From positions 1-64,000 of the forward strand of contig NW_017566999.1 of the NCBI RefSeq assembly GCF_001661265.1: 64,000 bases of DNA, in the 5' to 3' direction. Positions 46,906 to 57,813 of the stretch are shown piece after piece (the stretch's first letter is position 1; the number at the start of each line of letters is the position of its first letter). A model generated the notes under the pieces. That model was not told where the DNA came from, ran no database searches, and worked only from the letters and a program-made list of their open reading frames with translations. The position numbers and the translations under genes were made by a program. This stretch comes from Saitoella complicata NRRL Y-17804 (lineage: Eukaryota > Ascomycota > Saitoellomycetes > Saitoellales > Saitoellaceae).

Positions 46906-49900
46906 ATGAACGGGCATAGTCAGCAGCAGAATGGCTATGGGCAGCAATTGCCGTTTGGCCCGTTGGATATTGTGCAGGCCATGCAGTATACACCTCTCAC
47001 ATCCATCATACCCGCCGCCCCGAGTTCGTCCTCATACGGAAACTCTGTCTACGAAACTGCTAACAATGACGAACAGTAACGAACATATTTCCAATACCCA
47101 CCTCACTCCCACTTGTCTCCACCCGCCTCACCCTCTCGCCAGAAGAACAAGCACAAGTCGATGCGGCGATGGAGGTACTAAACCGGACACAGCATACATC
47201 CCCTGAAGAAGCGGCTTTTGCAAAGGCAAAGGGGAGGGAGGTTGGTGAGATGTTGAGGGAAGCTAGTGGAATGCCATAGTGAGTGCCAGCTGTGGGAATT
47301 CCAGGGTGTATGCTAACAGATGGGCGAACAGTCAAGTACAATTACCACCGCTGCCGCATGGAATGAATGGGATACCAGGGCCGACAGCGCCATTACCACA
47401 ACTGGATAGGTTTGCAGAGATGCTACTACAGTCAACGGCGGTGGCAATGCAACCACCACCACCTCCTCCTCCTCCTCCTGCTACCGCCGCCACCCCCGAC
47501 TGTGCCTCAACATCAATAGCATACTCGGAATACCAGCACGCCGTAAAGACCTCGTTTATGACGCCCCTAACATCGCTGCACACAACTCCAGCCCCCGCCT
47601 CGCAACCGAGACCGGTGGTGTTGATTCCGTCCCCGCCACCGCATTTTACGCCGGAGCAGTACAGGCATACACCGGTAAGTCCGGCGAAGAGCGCTGCGGA
47701 TGTGAAGGAGGATGTGACGACGCCTACGCGAAGTCCGAAGAAGAGGAAGGAAACCAAGACGGATAAGGGTCAGGAGTGGAGGGTGGAGAGGCAAGTTAGT
47801 GTCCCGGAGCGGGAGAAAGCGGATGCGGCGGTCCTACAATTCGTGGACTTGATCGGCGATATATTTGAGGCTGATGATGCCTTTGAACCAACGGAGGGCG
47901 GCGATGTCAGTATGAATGGGGATGCGCAGATGATGTGGGTGTTGGAAACAATCGGTGGGACGGAACCATGTCTGGCGATGGATATGCAGTTGAAGGTTCA
48001 GCGTGCATTACGGAAGGTCACGGCGGCGGGACGGTTGGGACAGATTTCTGTGGAGGAGTTGACGAGACTACAGAAGATTTCCGTGAGGAGTGTTAGGCGG
48101 GTTGAGGAGGTGCGTCTTGATATGGGGTTGTCTGAGGCTGGGGAAGATGTAGCGACGGCCTGGATTGAGACTGTGGGCAAGTTCGAAGGGGCGCTAAGGG
48201 GTGCTATCTTTGTGTTGGAAATTATGACGGGAAGACCGGATGAGAGGCAAATTATCTCGGAGGATCTGTTAATCACGATCATCGAGTGCCTTCGGGGTCT
48301 CTTAGAAAATGCCGTTACCCCCCTTGTGGAGGGCAAGCCTGCGACGGAGAAGAACCCCACCTTCCAGGTGGCGTATGCGTGTAAGAAGAGCATGCTCTCA
48401 CTTCTCCAGAGCATCGTCACTACGCTGTCTCACATCGAGGCTCTCTTGCCACTCATCGACATCTCCGATTCGGTCATCAACCCGCTCCTCTTCACCGCCG
48501 CATCTCCAGTCTTCCTCGACAATATCCTCAAGGACAAAGAAGCTATCTTCAACTCCAGCTCCATCGAAGGATTACGAGTCGCGAGTATGGAAGTCTTGAG
48601 AGGGATCTTTGCGAAGTATGCTGATCAGAGGACGTTCATTCTGGATGAGGTTCTGACGGGATTGAGTAAACTACCGGTGAACAAGCAGAGTGCGAGGCAG
48701 TATCGATTGAGTGGGGGGCAGGGTATTCAGCTTGTCACGGCTTTGATTATGAAGTTGGTGCATACATCGGGTGTTGCCGGGGACGTTGAGTACGTCAAAG
48801 TGGACGTACCGAAGGATGAAGAGATGAATGGATCTCAGGGGGCGGCTGTCGAGAAGAATGACGAGCAAGAACTATTGGCGAAGCAGGAGCAGGCATGGAC
48901 TGCAGCGCAGGACGCTGCAGGAAAGATTGCCAGTTATGTCATCTCCTTCTACCTCCAGAAGGTCATGAAGACTAAGACTGCCGGATCCGATTCGCCGTAC
49001 AAGGGCCTGTTTGATATCTTCGTCGAGGACTTGATCACCGTCCTCACATGTCCGGAATGGCCCGCTGCGGAGCTTATGCTAACTATTATTGTTCGTCATC
49101 TAATTTCGTATTTTGACGATGACAAGCAGGGGGCGCAGATCAAGGGTATCGCGCTTGACACACTGGGTTCAATCGCTTCAAAAATCAAGAAATGTGATGT
49201 TGATCTCGGAAGGGAGATCAAGACTGACACCGAGGTTGGCTCGTCGAAACTTGGCAAGGATATTTCCGGATTCGTAAATGGCTCCGTGCCGGATGCGGAC
49301 AGGATCGGTGTGCAAGCGGAGCTGGCGAAAGTCACACTGGGCTACCTCCATTCGCTTGGGCAGCAGGATGTCGGGTATAAGATTGCTTATGGGTACGTTG
49401 CTGCGAAATCCTTGCTAGATCTTGTGAAGAAGCTTGATCAGCAAGCGGCCGTGTCGGACGAGCTTCAAGGGTCTGTGATGGAACTGGTAGCGGACGCCTC
49501 TGATCCCCTACGAAAGCCTACTTCACAGGTGTATCCAGAGGTTTCCAATCATGATCTTGAGGTCTTGCATCTGGCACTGCTTTCGACCTCGCCTTTAGCA
49601 TCTCTGTTTGACGTTATCCTGAACCGTATGATCCACGCTCTTGAACAACCTCAGGTCACTGGTCGTCAAAAGGCTCTCCGTGGTCTCGGTAATGTTATTA
49701 ACGTCGATGCCAGCATTCTGGCTGGTCCTTTCGTACGTGAGCACATTGCAAAGAGACTAGCTGATAGCTCGCCCCTCGTTCGTAATGCTGCTGTCGACCT
49801 TGTCGGGAAATACCTTCTCAACCATCCCGAGCTTGCCAGGCATTACTATGCGGTTATCATCATGCGATCAAACGATGTTGCACCAAGTGTTCGAAAGAGT

Positions 49901-52288
49901 GTGATCAAGATTATGAGAGATCTTTACACTACTGGTGAGCTCTCCGTGAAGATTGAGGTCTCTGTGAGGACCTTGGCAAGGATGCAGGATGAGGAGGATC
50001 CGGTTAAGGAGCTTGCTACGAAACAGATGCAAGACCTTTGGCTCGGGCCTATCGAGGGTGCATTTGGTGAGCATCTTGACAACTTCGATGCTTTGTCGCT
50101 GGGTGCTCGCAAGGTCCTTCGGGAGCGCATCGATGTCATTGTCAGAATAGTCGAGGATAAGAAAACATCTGGGTTGATTAAAGCATTTATCGAAGAAGCA
50201 ATCGCTGGAGTGATCTTGGATAAGTCTGCCAAGGGTTCGGCATCAGATTATATGACTATGCTGAAACTCATGGTGCAGTGCCTTTTTGAACAGGTTCTTG
50301 AAGCCCAGACTGGCGAGTCTACGGATCAGACGTTGCTCCCGAAGACGCTTGCCACTCTTGCCTTGTTCGCAGGATGTGCTCCAGTGTGCTTCAGCGCAGG
50401 ACAGATCAAAGCGTTGCAGCCCTTCGTCCTCAGTGCAGGCAAAGAGGATCAGAGTGCTTTATACCAGACACTGATCGTCTACCGCAACGTCATTCCTGCG
50501 CTTCCTCCCATGGACAATGCTTTTCTCAAGGAAGTCGAAACGACGTTGCTGAAGCATGTCACGAAGGTGGCTGGGCCTTTGTTGAAAGAGATGATACCTT
50601 GTCTTTGCAACATTGTTGATTTGCTGGACGATTATGCTTGCATTGCAACCGTCGTCTCGACATGTTTGGCGACTCTCGACAGAACGCGTCCAGCAGTTTT
50701 GAAAGCTGCCACTACCCAAAACGGGTCGACTGCTGCCAAGTTGATGGAGCTCATCGGATACTTTGCTCGGTACAGCAACATGGATAAGGTAAATGCCGCT
50801 GCGTGTGACGGTGCTACTAGGCCTACGATTGCGAACATCAAGAGCAGCATCCTTGCGTTCTATGATGATAAGCTGCCTCTCGCACTTCACAGGTTCGTTT
50901 TGCAGAGTTTCGGCCAGGTTTGCATTGGGAATAGTACCCTTTTCCTTGATGAGCAGACTATCGATGTTCTTGATAAGGCTTTCGGAGGCGCAAATGACAA
51001 TCTGAAGATCGTTATTCTTGCAACGATGAAGGAGCATCTTGAAGAAGAAGAGCGCCGTAACAATGAGGCAACCATGGCTGAAAACACCGACGGTCAAGGT
51101 CACATAGACCGCAGTGTCTTGAGAGGTGATACGGACAAGTTCGCCACGCATTCCATCAGTCCTGGGTTGATGCAGCGTTATCTCAAAGTCATCCTTGACA
51201 GTGCTCTTAGCAAAGAAGATGCCGTGTCTACCGCTGCTGTTCAGGTACTGAACTTTGTTGTTCGTCAAGGTCTTGCTAACCCTCGCGAGTGCTTCTCGGC
51301 CATCCTGGCTTTGGAAACTTCGAGCTCAGCAGCGTTGCGGAATACCGCGATCAGGTTGCATCACGAGCTTAACGACAAGCATGCGTCCTTGATCGACAGT
51401 TGTTACAAGGATGGGTTGGCCGCTGCTTATCATTACCAGAGGAAGTTGAATGCAGATGTGAAGGGCTACAGGATTGACCGCTCTGAGTTTATGGCATTGA
51501 TCGATCCCATGTATGTTGTGGTCAAGGCAAACAGACAGGGAAGGAAGAAGTTTTTGACTGCTGCGATCAAGTCATTGGATGTGGACCCGACTAAGCTTAC
51601 TGAGAAGAAGAGGTGTCCTGAACCAAGTCTCACCAAGTTTATTGCTGAGAACTTTGCATACCTCGACTACAGCACTACGGAAGAGGTTCACCTGGTGATC
51701 TACACCGTGGACAGGATCATGTCGGTGACCGGGATGAGTCTCCTTGCAATCAACGAAGGTGAAGCAGGAACTGAGGGCAACAAAGCGCCTAAGTCCGAGC
51801 TTGTGAAGTGTGCCATGATCCTCTCGGCATTGATGATGTTGAAGACCTTCCTGAAGCAGCTTTATGGCCTGACTGAGGCCAAGTGTCGTGCATTCGACGG
51901 CAATAAGATGGGAACGGCGAAGAACACGCAACCTGCAACTCGCCAGGCCGGTGCGAACCTTCAGCTTAGCTGGGACTCCCTGCCTGCCGCGTTCTCCACC
52001 GGCGCAGAGATGTCCGAAGAAGAGCAGATCGTGGTGCAGCAGACCTTCGCACAGCTTCTTCAGACCGAAGGAGGTGCGTACCAGGACTTCTTGCCTGTGG
52101 ATGAGGAGGATGACGAGAGTGTCACTACTGCTGGAGACCGACAGCAGAATGCAGGAGTCAACGAGAACGGAGTAACAGCGACGCCGAAAAAGCGTCGAAC
52201 GGGAACAGCGAATACCCCCAGTAGTAAGCGGAACAGGAAATCTTTCAACTTGACAGATCCCGATACCCCATCGAAAAGGAAGAAGTAA
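46906..52288 (+). CDS. SCC2: Cohesin loader subunit Scc2/Mis4/NIPBL
   Basis: Three exons (46906-47023, 47077-47278, 47332-52288) give 1758 aa. The first intron is 53 nt with donor GTTCGT and branch GCTAAC; the second, also 53 nt, has donor GTGAGT. The N-terminus MNGHSQQQNGYGQQLPFGPLDIVQAMQ continues as PLTSIIPAAPITNIFPIP, the Scc4-binding region, then a proline run (PPPPPPPPPAT). The body is a large HEAT-repeat protein with the Scc2 blocks CPEWPAAELMLTIIVRHLI, VTGRQKALRGLGNVINVDASIL, VRNAAVDLVGKYLL and APSVRKSVIKIMRDLY. The C-terminus is basic and disordered (TPKKRRTGT..KRKK). Scc2 with Scc4 loads cohesin on chromosomes. Confidence 0.95.
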
Positions 52289-52525
52289 GGATATAGGACA
52301 GGCGTTTGAGCATGGACATTGATATCCGGCGTTGATGGAGTTATTTGGCTATTACATATATTGCATACGGTGCTATTATATTATACGAAAGGGAAGGACG
52401 AGGAGAACACATATTGTGACGAGCGTTAATGTTAATCCATTGAAGCTTGCGATTGTGCATGGTGAATGTCCTGCATTCTGAAAACTGTGCTATGCCTGAT
52501 GAGAAGTCCCTCCAATTTCAACTCA

Positions 52526-54000
52526 CTAACATCCGAAATAACGATCCCCAATATTCCCGAATCCCGGCACGATAAACGCAGTCGGGTGCATCAACCCCTC
52601 ATCAATCACCGACACAACCACCCTCACCTTCGGATACACCCTCGCAATCGCCTGCAACCCCGACGGCGCGGCAAGGTATGCGATAAACACCACGTTCTCC
52701 TCCGGTACGCCGTGGTCTAGCAACACCCGGATCGCCATTAACGCCGCTGCTCCTGTCGCGATTTGTGCGTCGAGGAGGAATACGTGCCCGGTGGGTGAGA
52801 GTGGTGGGATTTTGGAGTAGTGAAGTTTTGGCTCGCCAGTCATTGATTCGGATTGGATCAAGATTTTTCCGAGGGAGACGTCTGGGATTACGCGTCGAAG
52901 CCCTACTTCAAGGGTTTCTCCTGCGCGGACGATCGAGACTCCGACAACTTCGGAGGCGGAGAGGGCCATGCCTGTACATGATTTGCCCGTAGGAGTTTCG
53001 ATTGTAATTTGTTCGTGTGGTAACTCGACCATTGCGCGCTCGATGAGGAGGACGGCGAGACGCTCGAGGTAGAATTGGAAGTCATCTCTCGATGTGTTCG
53101 CATCCCGAATAATAGTCTGCATCGCATGCAACTGCGGTGTCTGCGGTAAGCATATAATATTCCGCAAGCCGCCAAGTTCGTCCGCGGAGGAGGTAGGAGA
53201 TGACTGTAGTGCACGGAGAGCTTCGAGATGTTTCCGGGAGCGCTCGGCAAGGGCTTGTCGGATGTGTTGGGTTATCATGTCGAGGGCGACGTGGGAATCT
53301 GACCGTGGTACGACGATATCGGCGTTTTTCATGGTGGGGCGGACGCAGTCGTCGTAGGATCTTTTGACGTAGCGGTTATACTGCGTCAACACACCTCGCA
53401 GATCTCGGCCACGGTGCAAGATATCCCGGTTCAGTCGCCGAGCGAGACAGATGTCTGAGGGTGTGTCGACGAAGATCTTCATGTCGAGGAGAGAGAGAAT
53501 GCGTGGGTCGTGGAGGGTAAAAATCCCTTCGAGGATGATGATGTTACAGGCGTAGATTGTGGTCTTGGTTGGGAGGCGGTTGTGCAGTGCGAAGGAATAC
53601 TGTGGGATTTCGACTTTTTTGCCTTGTTTTAGGGCACTTAGACATTCGAATAACAAATCCCAGTCGAGGGCGGATGGGTCATCAAAGTCGTACTCACTGT
53701 GAGTTGCAATTAGCTTCCTGTTCGACGAGAAAGGCGAACAACTCACTTCTTGAAGGCCCGTGCGGATTCCTCTTTAGTTAGGGGTTTGTAGAAGCTGTCG
53801 AGGGATAGGATGACGACCCATGGGACGTTGAGGGTTTTGATGAGCTTTTGTGCTACTGTTGTCTTTCCTGAGCCGGATGCCTGAACAAGAGGTTACTCGG
53901 TTAATCCGTCTCGTAGAGGAGGAAGGAGACGTACACCCCCGATCCCAATAACATGGAGCGCTGTCCATGGAGGTCTGTATTCTGCTCCAACAACTGACAT
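52526..54000 (-). CDS. URK1: Uridine kinase fused to UPRT-like domain (Urk1/UCKL1 type)
   Basis: Three exons (54000-53935, 53880-53747, 53696-52526) give 456 aa. The N-terminal half is uridine/cytidine kinase: P-loop [15 protein letters not shown] assembled across intron 1, [23 protein letters not shown] (joined across intron 2), and [14 protein letters not shown]. The C-terminal half is UPRT-like: [63 protein letters not shown]. The canonical UPRT loop is DPMLATGGT; here it is DAQIATGAA, as in UCKL1, so phosphoribosyl transfer may be lost. The role is pyrimidine salvage. Introns are 54 and 50 nt. Convergent with SCC2. Confidence 0.94.
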
Positions 54001-54403
54001 GGTGTTTCAGCTGGGCTTAATTTGCAGTTGCGGCAGGGCGTGTTTGGCCGATACCGGTAACGTAGACATTCACGTGACTTGGTCTTAAGAACCATCTCAC
54101 AGAACAGTCCAATGGGTTTTACATGATCTGTTCGTCGTTGATATCAAATCCTTGGAGTAATCCAATGCTTTCTTCATCGTGGGAAGACTGGCATTTTTTC
54201 TTCGCGCAGCTCGGAGCCCGTTATATAAATTTGAATTTGAAGCAGCAGATCCCCGCGGCCAGATACACCCCATCCGCACTCCTCTTCTCCTTCTCTTCCT
54301 AACAAACACAAAAGAATAACTCACAGAGACGCAGTACACACAGGAAGACCCACTCAATCAAACAACCTACTCGTTCACCTCTCTCCGCTCACCCGTCACC
54401 ACA
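54001..54403. other. Divergent promoter region, URK1/GID8
   Basis: About 400 bp without a gene. TATATAAA at 54222-54229 and a CT-rich leader (about 54270-54400) point to the GID8 promoter. The leader has many ACAC and CTC stretches. No RNA gene is seen. Confidence 0.45.
54222..54229 (+). promoter_or_regulatory. TATA-like element in the URK1/GID8 divergent region
   Basis: TATATAAA lies 175 bp upstream of the GID8 start and about 220 bp upstream of the URK1 start. It could serve GID8 with a long 5' UTR. The assignment is positional. Confidence 0.35.
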
Positions 54404-55617
54404 ATGGCCACCACAGCCCCTTCCACGTCATCACCCGCCAAACGAGTCATCGACCCCGAGGAATGGAACCGCCGAATGGATGCCGTGAAGATATCTAAAT
54501 CGTAAGTGTTACAATCAAGGACGTGAAGAAAGGAATGTCAGGACAAAATGATGCTCTTCAAGATGGGAATCTCTCCGATAAGAGGTCGTCGCTCGTCTTG
54601 AGTGACACACAACCCTCACTGAGGATAACTTATTATCTTGACCTGATCCTGGCATATCCTTTCCTTACGAGTATCCCATCCTCGATCGAAAACAGTTTTG
54701 ACTAACTGTGTTATTGTTAGTGATTTGAATCAGTTGGTGATGAACTACCTCATCATCGAAGGCTACCAATCCGCCGCCATCAAATTCGCCCAAGAAGCAA
54801 ATATCACACCCTCGATCGACCTTGATTCCATCAATGAGCGGATGGTGATTCGACAAGCCATTCACCGCGGTGACGTCCAAGGAGCAATCGAACGTATCAA
54901 TGAACTCGATCCTGAGGTATGCCCAGTCCCATCCAGACTTGACAAGAGACAAAGGTGCAGTGTATGGGTTTTGCAAGGATTAAACAGTTTCATGCACCAC
55001 TCTCAGACCGGCTTGCCGGACGATGATGAGAGAAATAAACCTTCAGTCTTCAAAATGAGCTAAAACCCTACACTTGCTCCTTGTCTTTTCTCATGTCTTC
55101 CTTCTATGTTGGAAGAAGAACGAGAACTAACATTGGATGCGAATAGTTGCTGGATACCGTCCCTTCATTACATTTCCAACTCCTCCGCCTACAACTCGTT
55201 GAATTGATCCGCGCTTCTGGCTCGGGGGCGAGCGAGACGGGTGATATTTCGACCGCACTGGCATTCGCAACAACACACCTCGCACCCCGCGCACCCTCCT
55301 CACCCACCTTCCTCCACGAACTCGAAAAAACGATGGCACTTCTCGCCTTCCCACCCGAATCCATCTCCTCCTCCTCCTCCTCCACCTCTCCCCTCGCTGA
55401 ACTCGTTGATCCGAATTTACGCCGCGATGTAGCCAAAATGGTCAATGAGGCTATCTTGGAACATCAGGGTATTGTACGGGAGGCGAAAGCGAAGGGGTTG
55501 GTGAGGGCTGCGTGTTGGGCTGAGGAGAGGTTGAGGGGGGAGGGGGTGGAGTTTCCGGTGTTGGATTTGGAAGCGTTGGTTGGCAAGAGGAGGGAGGGTG
55601 ATGCGATGGAGCTCTGA
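54404..55617 (+). CDS. GID8: GID/CTLH E3 complex subunit Gid8 (LisH-CTLH-CRA)
   Basis: Three exons (54404-54501, 54721-54916, 55147-55617) give 254 aa. The joined sequence shows LisH (SDLNQLVMNYLIIEGYQSAA, about 33-60), CTLH (INERMVIRQAIHRGDVQGAIERINELDPE, about 68-98) continuing LLDTVPSLHFQLLRLQLVELI, and a CRA region (ALAFATTHLAPRA to about 235). The order and length match Gid8/TWA1, the scaffold that joins RanBPM-type and RING subunits of the GID ubiquitin ligase, which in yeast degrades gluconeogenic enzymes. The introns are 219 and 230 nt, four times the usual length in this window. Intron 1 holds a possible snoRNA. Convergent with the patatin-family gene. Confidence 0.92.
54536..54654 (+). 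ncRNA. Candidate box C/D snoRNA in GID8 intron 1
   Basis: Within the 219-nt first intron of GID8, TGTCAGGA (54536-54543) and TCCTGGCA (54647-54654) can form an 8-bp terminal stem (one G-U pair). The box C-like ATGATGC (54548-54554) lies four bases inside the 5' arm. A box D CTGA (54643-54646) directly abuts the 3' arm. A second CTGA (54619-54622) could be D'. This is the arrangement of an intronic box C/D snoRNA of 119 nt. Against it: box C ends in C rather than A, and the spacer between stem and box C is longer than ideal. I could not identify a guide target. Confidence 0.3.
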
Positions 55618-55858
55618 TGTTATGACGCGGTAGATTAGTTATTCCTGTGTTTGTGGCGTATGGTGTTTGCTTTCGGTATTCCAATTTATACTCTTTTTCT
55701 CTGATCACCTTGACTACTTCCTCATTTAAGATTGTTCGTAACTGGTTTTCCCTTGTGCTTGAAAGGTGGTTGGACAGATCCAGTCAGCTACGGTCAGAAT
55801 CATTGCAAATCCTAATGTCCATATGCGATCGTCTCAATAATATCCCCTTGAGATACCA

Positions 55859-57656
55859 TCACGTCACCGACTGCGCTCTCAACTTCCTCGTAATAATCAC
55901 CTTGGCTGCAATCTTCGGCGTCCCATTCGACGAACCCTCACTATCCTCCACCCCCTCCCTCGGCATCGCAAAAGCCGCCTCATCCTGCTCTTTGATCTCA
56001 AGGAATACTGTAAGCCAAGTTAGTATTCAACTCCCGCATGGACAAGTTTGAGAGGCTTGAGCTTACTCCTGTCAAGCGTCAACTCAATTCGTAGTCGTAC
56101 GTCAATCAACGCCAATGCGGGCCATGTTGCCCGCTCTCCCTTCAAGACAAAATATTCAATCATCTCCTTAGTTGGATTCCTCCACATCTTGCCTGCGTCA
56201 CTCGCGTAGAGCGCCGGTACGATGACAACCGGATCTCCCTGACTCGGTACATACTCATCCACCACAAATCTCCTCACCCTCGCCGGTAACAGTCCAAGAC
56301 TATCCAGTTGTTGTAATCTATGTTTAATCTCCAGTGCAGCGAGACGGAGGATCGATGGAAGGAGTGTATGGTGTTTATGCAAATCGGATGAATCGGAAGA
56401 GAGGAAGGGGGCGAGGTATGGACGGGCTTGGGAGACGATAAAGTGGTTTACGTTGAAGAGTTCGGTTATGCGAGTGTAGGGTGATTCAGCCGAAATGCTT
56501 TTCTTGGGTGTTGACGGGCGTTTGCGGTAGGAGTCTGTACAAGCCCATTACATCAGCATTGCTACGTGACAGCGGGAAAGGGGCATGTACATGCAAGATC
56601 CCACGGGACAACTGTTCCGTCTTCTTCTTTTGCTAGGAGTTCAACTTTGTCGGTGCCGAGACTTGCTAGGGCGGCGGTTCTGATTAGGACGTTGGGTGCG
56701 GTGAGGTAATTCAACAATCCACTCTCCTCGGCGCCTGCGCCGCCGGAGATGGTGATGTTTAGGATTCGTTTGGTGCGTTTGTAGGCTTCTTCGAATGTTG
56801 TGTCGCCCACGTTGTCTGCCACGCAGCGTTCGAGGACTTTGACGTCCAGTAAGACGCCCTTCGTGATGAGTCGCGTAAGTTTTCGGTAGAGTTGGGCCCA
56901 GCTGCTACCGGAGCGGTCGCGGAAAGCGGAGAGGTCGATAGCTTGTGAGGAAAGGAAAGATGGGAGCTCGTCATCGGTGTGAATGCATACAAGCGCCGCG
57001 ATGAGTGCGCCCACTGTATGCCCGGCGATGATTCGCGGTAGCGTGTTTTGCTCATGAAGAGCTTTGATCACGCCGAGGTGAAAGAGCCCAAAGACCGTTC
57101 CACCCTGTAAAATAAGTGCCGTTCGCCCGAAACTCTGTCTCGTCTCGCGAAAGAAGTTAAACTTGCGCTGTGCTGAGTTCGGAGTCGAGTCTGTCGTCGG
57201 TACTTGTGAAAGGTACCGAAGTGATGCGCAGACTTCTGCGATGTACTCCTCGATCAGGAACTTTGTACCGACAAACGCTTTCTTGTGAAGCTCCTTGCTT
57301 GCCAAATTTCCCAGATTGCGGAGGAGTCCGCTCCGAAGACCTTCGACGAGGGCGGATAGGTCACCGTTTTGTCGTGCTCGAGCCATCGCGTCAACGCGCC
57401 CTCGTAGGAGCTGCCAGTCGTATTTCCGGGATGGTTGCTGTTGTCGCCAGACATCGAACTCGTAGTACTGGTCAATGACGTCCGCTCGGCCAACGTACTC
57501 TTGGTAAGACTCCGAGGTCTTCAGTTGTGCACTCAAGACTTGGAGGGGAGTTTTTGAATGGGTGTTGCCCCAAATCCATCGTATCCAATCTAGCAGGCCC
57601 GCAATGAATAGCGATAACCATGCTGAGAAAGCTCTGTCTTCTTCCTCCTTGGTCAT
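55859..57656 (-). CDS. Patatin-family protein related to Tgl3/4/5 lipases, catalytic residues altered
   Basis: Three exons (57656-56591, 56534-56067, 56007-55859; introns 56 and 58 nt) give 560 aa. The fungal Tgl layout is clear: N-terminal hydrophobic helix (AWLSLFIAGLLDWIRWIWG), a DUF3336-like region (YEFDVWRQQQPSRKYDWQLL), patatin core ALILQGGTVFGLFHLGVIKAL, and the conserved C-terminal blocks YTRITELFNVNHFIVSQARPYLAPF, EIKHRLQQLDSLGLLP and NPTKEMIEYFVLKGERATWPALALI. The nucleophile elbow GxSxG is GHTVG (Thr214). Where active Tgl enzymes have a DGS motif before the FNVNHFIVSQ block, this protein reads PSTPKKSISAESPY. It is probably inactive as a serine lipase. The start is the first ATG; an upstream exon cannot be excluded. 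Confidence 0.85.
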
Positions 57657-57813
57657 CCCTATGGCATCTGATGCATTCAATCCCGAGAGCGTCTGGTATT
57701 TTCGTGGTCGATGAGTTCATGCCCCCACACTGCGCTCCCTGCACTCCACGCAAGCAGCTGCGTCTCAGGTTCGCACGGACCATCAAGAACCGCAACGCCA
57801 AAACGACTAAGCA

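Noticed and set aside
50459-51268. 269-codon minus-strand frame inside SCC2
   Set aside because: Shadow of the HEAT-repeat coding strand.
52400-52526. Extra 3' exon of the uridine kinase using GTGAGT right at the stop codon
   Set aside because: The protein already ends at the expected GDRYFG position, and no downstream segment gives a family-like C-terminus.
55023-55029. Perfect box C-like ATGATGA in GID8 intron 2 as a second snoRNA
   Set aside because: No CTGA box D follows in the intron and no flanking complementary arms are present.
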